A stretch of 64,000 nucleotides of DNA from Floridanema evergladense (GTDB lineage Bacteria > Cyanobacteriota > Cyanobacteriia > Cyanobacteriales > Aerosakkonemataceae), in NCBI RefSeq assembly GCF_041929205.1, contig NZ_JBHFNT010000116.1; one strand, written 5' to 3'. Position 1 is the stretch's first letter; each line of letters opens with the position of its first letter. The notes under the pieces were generated by a model. It saw nothing but the letters and a program-made list of their open reading frames with translations. It was not told the DNA's origin and did not search any database. Position numbers and translations under genes: made by a program. Positions 53,295 to 62,579 of this stretch are shown here, piece after piece.

Positions 53295-56200
53295 ATGAGC
53301 GACAGAGTACAAGTTCAGAAAAACTCATCTGCGCCATCTCAAATGGTATCATCGTCCCAATTTCAAGAACGACCTTTTAGTGATGAGAGATATCAAACTG
53401 TCGCTACTGCTGGAACTATTACAGCAGATTCGCCACCACAACCAAACACTATCCGTCCTAGTTTTAATTTGCTGAATATGCCAATATTTGCTCCTTCGTC
53501 AGAAGCGAATATGCAGCAAGGAAATATTCAGCGTCAAGAGGAAGAACAAGAGAAACTTCAGCCGCCAGAAAATTCTGATTTTGCTTCTCTAACAGGCAAA
53601 AAGGAAGATGATGAAAACCAAGAAGTTCAATTAAAAGAAGAATCAAATAAACCTCTTCCCGGTGCAGAAGAAAAAGAGGAAAATCAAGATGTTCAGTTAA
53701 AAGAAGAATCAAATCATTCTTTTTCAGCGGAAACGCCACAAGAAGACACTGAGTTAAAGCCGATTCAAACTAAACTTACTGTTGGTAAACCTGGGGATAA
53801 ATACGAACACGAAGCTGATAGTATGGCGGCGAAAGTGATGACTATGCCAGACTCAGCGATTCAGCGACAAACGGATAGTCAGGCGGATGAAGTAAAAGAG
53901 GAAGATCAGTCTTCTTTGCTAAGTAATTCTATTTCTCGGTTGGTGCAGCGTCAGACAGGAGAAGATTCTGAAGAGTTACAAATGAAGTTGGGATTACAAC
54001 GATCGCCCAACAGCACAACCCAATCTTCAGCCAGCATAGAAAACCACCTCGCCAATAGCAAGGGGGGAGGTAGTCCGTTACCGGAAGAAGTGCGATCGTT
54101 CATGGAACCCCGCTTTGGTGCAGATTTTAGCTCAGTCCGGGTGCATACCGACTCCACTGCCGTCCAAATGAACAAAGATTTGGGGGCGCAAGCATTTGCT
54201 CATGGTAGCGATATTTACTTCGGAGCAGGTAAATCTCCGGGTAAAGATGAGTTGACAGCCCATGAGTTGACGCACACAATACAGCAGACAGGTGGGATTC
54301 GGCTGAATAAGGAGGTGCTACGCAAGCCTACCCAACACGAAGAAGAGAAAGAACCACTTCAGGCGAAGGAACTTCCCGGTAACACCAGTGAAGTTACTCA
54401 AAATAAGCAACAGGAGGTAAGCCCAGGTATAGGGGGGCGTATCCAAGCTAAAGCCGACCCCGGTCAGATTCTAGAACAGCTGAAAAATACACCACCAACC
54501 AGTGCGCCTGCGGCATACGGACAAGCGCAAGCTACTTCACCTGGAGCACTAGAGGCACAAAAACAACAACTCCAGCAAAGCTTACCCAAAATTCCCGCAC
54601 CAACAGGGTTGCCCGCTCAGAAATCTGGGTCTAAAGAAACTAAAGCCAATGGAAAGGCTGTTGCTGGAAATAAGGAAATGCCTGCTGCGGGAGCGAGTAA
54701 ACAGAAATCTGGTCAAGCTGCAAAGGGGTCTAAAATCCAGGTCAAAGAAGCACCGCCACCTCGACCCATCAAACCTACGCGACTAGCTGGCGGGGATAGT
54801 GGAAAACCTGAGCAAGCTGCCAAATCTGACCCGCAGTTGGCTCAGAGCGCTCAAAATGAACTTGCAGGCGTTCGATTGGACAGCGGTCAAATTAGCACGA
54901 AGCTAGGGCAGGCTCCAAAGGTTGATATGACGGGTGAGGCTGACCCTTCACAAATGGATGGGGAGCAACGTCAATCCAACGAGCAAGTAAGCAAGAAAAA
55001 GGCTGAAGCTGCTAAAGAAATTAACCAAGACTTTGGTGAGAATAATATTTTCCCTGAAGACAGCAAGGAAACACTTCAAGCGAGTAAAGGACTCTCAGCC
55101 GCAAAGACTCCTGCGGGCAACAAAGGCAAAGTACCCGCAGTTCCTGGTGAGGTGGCGGGGAATCTCAATCAATCCCTCGCTCCAGCACTGAAAGAACGTA
55201 TCGGCGCAGAACAGCAAAAATACGCCGTCGGCAAGCAGAAGTTTGATAAGGACACAGCCAAAGCCAAGACAGATTCGGATAAGGAAATTGCCAAGCTGAA
55301 TCAAGAAACCAGCCAAAAACAACTGAAAGAACAGCAGCTGGCGAAGTCTGAGGTGCAAGCCTCGAAACAGGAGTGGCAGACAGAACTCGGCAAGGCAGAG
55401 AAGGATTATCAGGATAAAGCAGGAAAGGCAACTCAAGACCAAAAGAAAAAAATTGACCAGGAGAAACACAAAGGAGAACAAGAAGCTTCCAAGCACGTAG
55501 CAGAAGCGGAAAAGAAAGCCGAACAAGAAAAACACAAAGCTGAAAAAGAAGCTGACCAGAAAAAGGGAGAAGCCGAAAAAGAGTCAGGCGGCTTCTCGGG
55601 CTGGGTCAAATCGGCAGCTAGCGCTGTCATTGATGGTCTCAAAAAAGCTGTCAACTTTATCTACGATAATCTCCGCAAGGCGGTCAAATTTATCTTCGAG
55701 CAAGCGATAAAATTGGCAACGGCTGTTATCGACCTGGCACGTAAGGCAATTGTTGGGTTAATTCAGGGTCTGGGAACGATTCTCAAAGGGCTGGTTAATG
55801 TCGTTTTTGCTGCTTTCCCGGAAATAGCTAAGAAAATCAACAGCAAAATTGATAAAGCCATCAAAGCAGCTGTGAAGGCGGTTAACACTGCCGCAGATTT
55901 GTTGAAGAAAGGTGTTACCGCTGCTCTGAATTTCCTGGCGAAGGCGTTGGATACGTTGCTGGCAGGTATCCAAGCACTCTACAATGCTGCTTTCGATGCC
56001 ATTGGCAAAGTTATTGAAGCTCTCAAGAAACTCTTGGAGGGGTTGGCTAACTTGGTGGCGGCGGCGAAGCAGATGCCTGGTAATTTCATGGGGCAATTAT
56101 CCGAGGAAGTCTTGGGGATGAATCTTACGGAGCCATTGCCTTTTGAGCGTTCTAAGGAAGACTGTGCCAAGTGCAACGCGCCAACTACAGCCAAGGGCGG

Positions 56201-57845
56201 TGAGGCGGAGGCAAAGGGTGGTGACGACAAGGCAGCACTGTTGAATAAGACTCAGTTTGCAGAAGATGACTTCGCTGTAGACTCTGTTGCAAACTTTGAT
56301 GTAAACCCTGAACTCGTCGCCTCGCTGAATCTTCAGGAGGGTGAGGAAGTCGAGTTTGGCGAGTCAAACGACCCCGTGAACTCAATGGAGGCAATTAAAG
56401 CAGAACTGGCTGGGGGAGAGACAGTGGGCAAGGTACCTGCTGGTGCTGCCCTTGGAAATGAAAAGGCTGGCGGCGGGTGTTGCGATGACGAGCAAACTGC
56501 CGAGGCGAAACTCCAAGAATTGATGGCGCAGAAGCCTGAAGGTGCTGAGGCAACCCAGAAACAAGGTAAGCCAGCCCAGCAGGGAGACATCCCCGCCAAC
56601 ATGAAGACCATCGGGCCGCTTTCGGTGGGTCAGCGAGCCAAGTATATGTCCCACCAGATGATACAAGGTGTCAAGCAGTGGTTCTCTGCTAACTGGCCGA
56701 AGTTACTGGCAGGTGCCATTGCGGCGCTGGCGGCGTTTATCGGTCTCAATATCCTGACAGGCGGTGCAATTATGGCAGCACTACCAGCGCTCATGCAGGT
56801 GGTTGCTGTCGTGATGGGCGGCGTGGCGTTGGCAAATATTGCGGGGCATATCGGCAATTACTTGAGCCAGGGTTGGGCGGGTAACATTGGTGGGGCTGCC
56901 AAGAGTCTGGCTCGTGGTTTGGCTGCTGGTGCGGTTGAGTTAGTCTTCGCCCTGCTATTTAATGCTGGTGCTGTCATCAAAGCGCTCAAGAGTGGTTTCA
57001 GGGGAACTGTGAAGGCTGCGGCAGGAGCAGTCAAGAACACGGTCAAGACGACTGTCAAGAGTGTCAGGGAGTTGGGTCAGATTGGTCTCAAGGGAGCGAA
57101 GACGGCTCTCAAGAATGGCAAAATTATGCTCCAAGGACTTAAAGGCGGCTTCGCCAAGGGTGCGAAGTCACTGGATGACTTGGCAAGGCAGCTTGTGGGC
57201 AAGTTACGTTTCAAGAAATTTTCAATTACGAAATCTGGCAAACGAATCCAGCTTTGGGGACACATCAACCCTAAAATCCTGCTGGCTGATGGTACCATCG
57301 TCGATGAGGCAGTAGCTCCAGGGTTTCAAGGGGCGAAGTTCGCCGATGCAGTCGTAACAGCATCGGGCAAAAAGGGCATACTCTTATCGGATGACGCTAT
57401 TACCAGCACAGCACACCTGCCCAATCCCCCCGTTCCAACTACGCGGAGCCTGAAAGATATCAAGAAGTTGCGTGGTAAGGCTCGATGGGAAGCTGGTGAG
57501 CAGTTCGTTGAAGAGCTTTACCAGGGTCAAAAACAGCATTTCCGGTTTGAAAATACAGGAGGTCGTCACGTTGATGTCGTACCTAGTAAAACAGGACAAA
57601 CACATCTGAAAGTTGAGGTAAAGACATACCAGAAGTACCTTGGCAAGGGACAGGTGAACGAAGTTCCTCTCAGCAGCCATATTCAGGAGCAAATCTTAAA
57701 AGATGCTTACTTACAAGCAGTAGATCCCCAAAACTATCATCCTAAATGGATATTTACCGATGCTGGTCCCTCTCAGGAGCTTGCAAAAACGCTGGACGAT
57801 TTTGGTATTCCATATACAGTGTATGACCTAAGTTCGATAAAGTAA
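53295..57845 (+). CDS. DUF4157 effector with C-terminal PD-(D/E)XK-like nuclease
   Basis: The 1516-residue protein has a disordered leader with QLKEESNKP repeats, then the eCIS core domain (about 253-335, HELTH at 323-327). A Lys/Glu coiled coil follows at about 640-770, then amphipathic helices at about 770-930, a Cys-containing linker (DCAKCNAP), and a hydrophobic segment near 1130-1230. The C-terminal domain at about 1400-1516 has GGRHVDVVPS (Asp1427) and KVEVKTYQK (Glu1441, Lys1443), fitting a restriction-endonuclease-like active site. It is the likely DNA-degrading cargo. The gene is visibly more GC-rich than its neighbours, suggesting transfer. Confidence 0.85.
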   Translation: MSDRVQVQKNSSAPSQMVSSSQFQERPFSDERYQTVATAGTITADSPPQPNTIRPSFNLLNMPIFAPSSEANMQQGNIQRQEEEQEKLQPPENSDFASLTGKKEDDENQEVQLKEESNKPLPGAEEKEENQDVQLKEESNHSFSAETPQEDTELKPIQTKLTVGKPGDKYEHEADSMAAKVMTMPDSAIQRQTDSQADEVKEEDQSSLLSNSISRLVQRQTGEDSEELQMKLGLQRSPNSTTQSSASIENHLANSKGGGSPLPEEVRSFMEPRFGADFSSVRVHTDSTAVQMNKDLGAQAFAHGSDIYFGAGKSPGKDELTAHELTHTIQQTGGIRLNKEVLRKPTQHEEEKEPLQAKELPGNTSEVTQNKQQEVSPGIGGRIQAKADPGQILEQLKNTPPTSAPAAYGQAQATSPGALEAQKQQLQQSLPKIPAPTGLPAQKSGSKETKANGKAVAGNKEMPAAGASKQKSGQAAKGSKIQVKEAPPPRPIKPTRLAGGDSGKPEQAAKSDPQLAQSAQNELAGVRLDSGQISTKLGQAPKVDMTGEADPSQMDGEQRQSNEQVSKKKAEAAKEINQDFGENNIFPEDSKETLQASKGLSAAKTPAGNKGKVPAVPGEVAGNLNQSLAPALKERIGAEQQKYAVGKQKFDKDTAKAKTDSDKEIAKLNQETSQKQLKEQQLAKSEVQASKQEWQTELGKAEKDYQDKAGKATQDQKKKIDQEKHKGEQEASKHVAEAEKKAEQEKHKAEKEADQKKGEAEKESGGFSGWVKSAASAVIDGLKKAVNFIYDNLRKAVKFIFEQAIKLATAVIDLARKAIVGLIQGLGTILKGLVNVVFAAFPEIAKKINSKIDKAIKAAVKAVNTAADLLKKGVTAALNFLAKALDTLLAGIQALYNAAFDAIGKVIEALKKLLEGLANLVAAAKQMPGNFMGQLSEEVLGMNLTEPLPFERSKEDCAKCNAPTTAKGGEAEAKGGDDKAALLNKTQFAEDDFAVDSVANFDVNPELVASLNLQEGEEVEFGESNDPVNSMEAIKAELAGGETVGKVPAGAALGNEKAGGGCCDDEQTAEAKLQELMAQKPEGAEATQKQGKPAQQGDIPANMKTIGPLSVGQRAKYMSHQMIQGVKQWFSANWPKLLAGAIAALAAFIGLNILTGGAIMAALPALMQVVAVVMGGVALANIAGHIGNYLSQGWAGNIGGAAKSLARGLAAGAVELVFALLFNAGAVIKALKSGFRGTVKAAAGAVKNTVKTTVKSVRELGQIGLKGAKTALKNGKIMLQGLKGGFAKGAKSLDDLARQLVGKLRFKKFSITKSGKRIQLWGHINPKILLADGTIVDEAVAPGFQGAKFADAVVTASGKKGILLSDDAITSTAHLPNPPVPTTRSLKDIKKLRGKARWEAGEQFVEELYQGQKQHFRFENTGGRHVDVVPSKTGQTHLKVEVKTYQKYLGKGQVNEVPLSSHIQEQILKDAYLQAVDPQNYHPKWIFTDAGPSQELAKTLDDFGIPYTVYDLSSIK

Positions 57846-57975
57846 GACTCTGAAAAAAATGTGTGATTTATTCCCGAAGCCTGTAGAAAAGAGCCATGCC
57901 TTTGGCATCAGGTCGAACTCAGGCGTGTATGAATAGTGTTCGACTGTGGTTTCATTTAAAACAGGAGAGTGTAAT

Positions 57976-58467
57976 GTGCGCGAACTGACTGCGGAAGAAG
58001 TTGAGATCAGGACAAAGAGACGAAAGGCTTTCCGAAGCTTTGTAGCTGATATTAAGCCAGCAATCCTAGAATTTGCTGATCTTGCTGGTGTAGAAAATCC
58101 ACAGACTGCGGTTGAACAGCCAGAAAAATTTCTTAAAGTATTAGAGGCGTTTTTAAAGGCAGAAGATATCAGTGAACTTGAGCAGAAGGATAAGGAATGG
58201 TTACATCTCAGGCTCATGTATTTTATCGGGCAGTTATTTCTTCATCGCTACGGTGGAATTTGGTTTTTAAATGAAAACCCAGAGGCAAAGTCATTCCTAC
58301 GATACGTTGTAGGTTACTTCGAGAGGGGGTCTGTGCCAAAAAATTTATCAGTAGATCTTTTCAGCGTGGTGGAAGATTTTCTTGCACAGCCACCAGAACG
58401 TAGTCTGATATTGACTATCAAAGAAGTTGAAGAAGAGATGGGACTCCAACAGAACAGGGAACTGTAG
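57976..58467 (+). CDS. Candidate immunity protein for the nuclease effector
   Basis: A GTG start at 57976 has an AGGAG ribosome site 8 bases upstream and gives 163 residues, beginning RELTAEEVEIRTKRRKAFRS. The sequence is helical and acidic, with no signal peptide or membrane helix, and I recognise no family. It lies about 130 bases behind the nuclease effector gene in the same direction. That is where immunity genes of polymorphic toxins usually lie. The role is inference from position. Confidence 0.6.
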   Translation: MRELTAEEVEIRTKRRKAFRSFVADIKPAILEFADLAGVENPQTAVEQPEKFLKVLEAFLKAEDISELEQKDKEWLHLRLMYFIGQLFLHRYGGIWFLNENPEAKSFLRYVVGYFERGSVPKNLSVDLFSVVEDFLAQPPERSLILTIKEVEEEMGLQQNREL

Positions 58468-58588
58468 TGCTGATAGGTAATATCATTTATCACTGGACTC
58501 AAAGTAGCCAGTTAGAAACTTTAAAGATATGCCAGAACAGGGTTGGAGGCTTAGTTTTGTACCTTTATAAGAGAGTGCTATCGGAAAC

Positions 58589-59752
58589 ATGAGTGCAAAA
58601 ACTGAACGTTATCACCTGGACAGCGAACTGACCCTACACGATCGCACCCACTCCCCCCTAACCGTTCGCGCAGTATCTCTGTCTCTAATAAAGCAAGACG
58701 ACGAAGTAATTGAGTGCCGTCTCACCTTCCAGGTAAGCCCACAACTCTACCAGCGCATCGAAACCGAGGCATTGTTCAATCTCAAGCCAGAAGTGCGCCG
58801 TCCTCTCACGGGTGGCAACTTCCTGCCCTCACCCGACATCGAAATCGAAATCGGTCTACAGCCCAATTTGCTGCCACAACCGATAGAACGCGCCGTAGAT
58901 GCTAACGAAGCTGCAACCTATATCCTGAATCTGAATCAAGAACAACCCGACAACCCACTGCTATCCACCGAGAGTTGGTTGGCACTATCCGTCAAGCAAC
59001 AACAGGAGTCCGGCGAGACAGGCTACCGCACCCTCTGGGCTGATATTACTGCATCAGCTTTTGTCCAATCCGCCACTTCCGGTTCCAGCGACCAGATGAA
59101 TAATGCTCTAGCCAACTTCTTCAAAGAGTCGATAGAAGCCAATCTGCCTGCTGTGACACAAGAAGCCACTTCCCAGATAGTTGAGGAAATGACCAATTAC
59201 TTCAAACAAGTGGCTGATACCAGTCTGGACGGGTTGACGAAGAGCGTACCAAGCATCTTGCAAGAGGCACTAGAGGCGGGTTTGAAATCCACCCCTACAG
59301 AGGGACAATTTTTTGAGGAAATCGTCAATTTTTTTGAAGAGGACGACTGGCCTTTCGTCCAGATTGAAGGAGAACCACTCTTGCAGATGGTTTTCCAAGG
59401 CGAGAATGGCAAATGGACTTGCTACGCCAAGGCTAGAGATGACCAGGAGCAATTTGTCTTTTACTCAATTTGCCCCGTCAACGCCCCAGAAAACAAGCGA
59501 CTAGCTGTAGCAGAATTTCTGACTAGAGCCAATTCTGGCATGATTATCGGCAACTTTGAAATGGATTTTGAAGACGGAGAAATTCGCTATAAAACTAGCA
59601 TTGATGTAGAAGGCGATCGGCTCAGTTTTGCTTTAATCAAAAGGTTGGTTTATGCCAATGTTACCATGATGGATGAATATTTGCCGGGGATTATGTCTGT
59701 TATTTATGGGGAAGCAGAAGCGGGAGAGGCGATCGCCAAAATAGAAACCTAA
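58589..59752 (+). CDS. Unknown eCIS protein with YbjN-like C-terminal domain
   Basis: The N-terminal 130 residues (ERYHLDSELTLHDRTHSPLT, IETEALFNLKPEVRRPLTGG) are unrecognised. A helical middle follows (FKESIEANLPAVTQEATSQI). The C-terminal 140 residues (EEDDWPFVQIEGEPLLQMVF, then FLTRANSGMIIGNFEMDFED and GEIRYKTSIDVEGDRL) look like YbjN-type proteins, whose fold resembles secretion chaperones such as CesT. Position next to an effector allows a cargo-chaperone role, but this is a hypothesis. It continues the GC-richer tract. Confidence 0.6.
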   Translation: MSAKTERYHLDSELTLHDRTHSPLTVRAVSLSLIKQDDEVIECRLTFQVSPQLYQRIETEALFNLKPEVRRPLTGGNFLPSPDIEIEIGLQPNLLPQPIERAVDANEAATYILNLNQEQPDNPLLSTESWLALSVKQQQESGETGYRTLWADITASAFVQSATSGSSDQMNNALANFFKESIEANLPAVTQEATSQIVEEMTNYFKQVADTSLDGLTKSVPSILQEALEAGLKSTPTEGQFFEEIVNFFEEDDWPFVQIEGEPLLQMVFQGENGKWTCYAKARDDQEQFVFYSICPVNAPENKRLAVAEFLTRANSGMIIGNFEMDFEDGEIRYKTSIDVEGDRLSFALIKRLVYANVTMMDEYLPGIMSVIYGEAEAGEAIAKIET

Positions 59753-59810
59753 CTCTTCCTTTTTCACCTAAAGTAAATGATAAAATATAAAACCTGCCAA
59801 AATAACTAAT

Positions 59811-60242
59811 ATGCCCGAAGAATATTATTATCAACAAAACAATTACATCGGTTCAGGATTGGCATTCCCTCTACAAATAAATGTACAGGGTGGCATCCAA
59901 CTTAGTTCCAACACTCCAAATATTGAAGAATCTATAATCATTATCCTCCGAACTGATTTAGGAGAGCGAGTTTATAGACCAAACTTTGGTTCGCGCCTCT
60001 CAGAATTGGTGTTTGAACCAATGAACGTTCAAACTCTCCTATTAATTCGTTTATATGTAGAAGAAGCTTTGGAAATGTGGGAACCGCGTATTACATTAAA
60101 AGAGGTAAGGGCCGATCCTGACCCCATTCGAGGTAAAGTAGATATTATTATTGAATATCAACCCAAAGATAGCCCTGATATTCGTAGTTTGGTTTATCCC
60201 TTTTATCTATCGCCTGTAGGGGAAAATATCCGTGAATTTTGA
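59811..60242 (+). CDS. Baseplate wedge protein gp25/GPW family (Afp9)
   Basis: The 143-residue protein has GSGLAFPLQINVQGGIQLSS, IEESIIIILRTDLGERVYRP, NFGSRLSELVFEPMNVQTLL and WEPRITLKEVRADPDP, the gp25 family pattern. It joins the sheath to the baseplate wedges. It overlaps the next gene by 11 bases. Confidence 0.93.
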   Translation: MPEEYYYQQNNYIGSGLAFPLQINVQGGIQLSSNTPNIEESIIIILRTDLGERVYRPNFGSRLSELVFEPMNVQTLLLIRLYVEEALEMWEPRITLKEVRADPDPIRGKVDIIIEYQPKDSPDIRSLVYPFYLSPVGENIREF

Positions 60243-62487
60243 TTTTTTACCAGAATTACCTAAATCAAATCTGGACGATCGAACTTTTAACGACTTAGTA
60301 GAAGAATGTATTCTTCGCATTCCTCGCTATTGTCCAGAATGGACGAATCATAACCCAGGAGATCCGGGAATTACTTTGATTGAATTGTTTGCTTGGTTAA
60401 CCGACCAAATGTTTATGAGATTCAATCAAGTTCCCCGACGAAATTATGTCGCTTTTTTAGAATTGCTGGGAATTCGTCTCTTACCACCTGCACCTGCTTG
60501 GTGCGAACTAACTTTTTATCTCAGCAAAGCTCAGTCTCAAGCAATTGTAATTCCTTATTCAACGGAAGTTGCTACAGTACGGACGGAAACCCAAGAAGCG
60601 GTGATATTTAGTACCGATCGCGAATTAATCATTGGCAATCCGAAAATTAGGCATTTTCTCACAGCTATAACTGAAGAAAATATACCACAAAATTTAAGCG
60701 ATCGCACTCCTTTAAACAATCAATGGTGGAACCTCGAAGAAACACTTTTGTTCGAGCAATCTAGTCCTAGTAATTGTTTTTATTTAATTTTAACAGAAGA
60801 AGATTTAGAAAGTCCAATTATTGGAAATGTCATAGCTATTACTTTTAAAGGAGAAGCAGCTAGAACTACAGGAATTAACCCAGAAGATCCGCCTCTAAAA
60901 TGGGAAGCTTGGAATGGTAGTAATTGGCAATCAACAATTTTGCGCCAGAGAGAAGATGATAAAACTAGAGGTTTTAGTTTTGACAGATTAGCACAACAAG
61001 GAACTAATTCCTTGAATGATGGAGCCGATGTCGTGCTACACTTACCCCAACTATGGCCGATCGCAGATTTTGGCACAGGTTATAGCGGTCATTGGATACG
61101 CTGCATCTACACATATCCGCGAGAATTACAACCAAGTTATAGCAGTTCTCCCAGTATAATTGGTTTAGCTGTTCGTTCTATTGGAGCAGCAGTTAATGCT
61201 AGTGAATGTGTGCGAATTGAAAACGAACTTTTAGGCGTAAGTGATGGTAAACCGGGACAAGCATTTGAATTGCAAGGAAAACCAGTTTTAGAACGTAAAG
61301 AAGGCGAATGTATTGCGATTAAACCAATTAATGGCGAACTGGAAATTTGGACAGAAGTTTCCGATTTTGCTGACTCTACTCCTGACGATCGACACTATAC
61401 CATTGATTCCCAAACTGGTGTAATTCAATTTGGCCCATTGATTCGAGAACCAGCACAAATTAAACAACAAACACAACAGCGATCGCAAATTCAACCAGTA
61501 GGAAGAATCGTCAGGCGAGATAATAGCGAAACGCGAAATTTAGCGATCGTACAACCATCATCTTTAACCAGCGAAGCATTAGAACGACAATATGGCAAAG
61601 TTCCCCCTCCCGGCGCAGAAATTTATATGGTTGCTTACCGCACCGGAGGCGGTAGTCGTGGTAATGTTCAAGCGGAAAAACTTACCGTTGTTAAACAAGC
61701 AATTCCTTACATTAAAAACGTCATCAATTATGAATCAGCAAAGGGAGGAATTGATGCCGAATCATTAGATGAAGCTGTGATCCGAGTACCGCAAATATTG
61801 CGAACTCGTGAATGTGCTGTCACTCCCGAAGACTTTGAAAACGTAGCAAAAACAGCATCTAGAACTGTAGCTCGCGCTCACTGTTTGACCGATCCAACTA
61901 ACGCTATACCAGGAATTGTCCAATTACTAATTATCCCAAAAGTTAGCACTGAAACATTTGATTTTCGGCGCGGGATGAACCCCGATGAATACTTTACGCT
62001 TAACAGGGAATTAGAAACAAAAATTCTTGAATATATGCAAGACCGCAAACCTTTAGGAGTACAGGTAAAATTACAAGAACCTGAATATGTGGGAGTAAGT
62101 GTTAGAACTGAAGTTACCATAGATCCAAAATATAATAATCCTCGCGCTCAACAAGAAATTCGATCGGCATTGTTAGTTAATTTATACCGCTTTTTAAATC
62201 CTCTCACTGGTGGCGTTGATGGCAAAGGTTGGGATTTAGGTCGCCCCTTGTATACTTCCGATATTGTTGCCTTATGTCAAAAAATTTCTGGAGTTAATTA
62301 TTTAGGATCTGTAGAACTTTTTGAAATCCGTAAGTATGGAGCAAATTGGTTTCTTACAGATGAACCACAATCAATAATTAATCCAGGTTCTTTAGGATTG
62401 ATTTGTTCTTGGGCAGATGAAGACGATACGCCTAACAACACACTTCGTCAACGACTACAATCTGGTCATGTTATTGAATTATATTAA
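60232..62487 (+). CDS. Baseplate J-type wedge protein (Afp11)
   Basis: The 751-residue protein has the baseplate J layout: FNDLVEECILRIPRYCPEWT, GDPGITLIELFAWLTDQMFM, YRTGGGSRGNVQAEKLTVVK and VTPEDFENVAKTASRTVARA near the middle. The C-terminal GVSVRTEVTIDPKYNNPRAQ follows. The start is a GTG inside the previous gene, so translation is coupled. It builds the baseplate wedges that change shape on triggering. Confidence 0.93.
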   Translation: MNFDFLPELPKSNLDDRTFNDLVEECILRIPRYCPEWTNHNPGDPGITLIELFAWLTDQMFMRFNQVPRRNYVAFLELLGIRLLPPAPAWCELTFYLSKAQSQAIVIPYSTEVATVRTETQEAVIFSTDRELIIGNPKIRHFLTAITEENIPQNLSDRTPLNNQWWNLEETLLFEQSSPSNCFYLILTEEDLESPIIGNVIAITFKGEAARTTGINPEDPPLKWEAWNGSNWQSTILRQREDDKTRGFSFDRLAQQGTNSLNDGADVVLHLPQLWPIADFGTGYSGHWIRCIYTYPRELQPSYSSSPSIIGLAVRSIGAAVNASECVRIENELLGVSDGKPGQAFELQGKPVLERKEGECIAIKPINGELEIWTEVSDFADSTPDDRHYTIDSQTGVIQFGPLIREPAQIKQQTQQRSQIQPVGRIVRRDNSETRNLAIVQPSSLTSEALERQYGKVPPPGAEIYMVAYRTGGGSRGNVQAEKLTVVKQAIPYIKNVINYESAKGGIDAESLDEAVIRVPQILRTRECAVTPEDFENVAKTASRTVARAHCLTDPTNAIPGIVQLLIIPKVSTETFDFRRGMNPDEYFTLNRELETKILEYMQDRKPLGVQVKLQEPEYVGVSVRTEVTIDPKYNNPRAQQEIRSALLVNLYRFLNPLTGGVDGKGWDLGRPLYTSDIVALCQKISGVNYLGSVELFEIRKYGANWFLTDEPQSIINPGSLGLICSWADEDDTPNNTLRQRLQSGHVIELY

Positions 62488-62575
62488 TTAGGTAGTGAGT
62501 GAGTAGTGGGTAGTGGGTAATAGGCAAGTCTACCCCAACGACCAACTACCAACGACCAACTACCAACGACCAATT
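62487..62575. repeat. Intergenic GTAGTGGGTA and CCAACTACCAACGA repeats
   Basis: Purine-rich GAGTAGTGGGTAGTGGGTAA is followed by repeated caacgaccaactaccaacga. The two parts are mutually complementary enough to form a hairpin between the Afp11 and Afp12 genes. Confidence 0.65.
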
Positions 62576-62579
62576 AACA

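Noticed and set aside
55095..55535. Hydrophobic minus-strand frames opposite the effector coiled coil
   Set aside because: Lys/Glu-rich coiled-coil codons read backwards as Phe/Leu; no start signal or homologous pattern.
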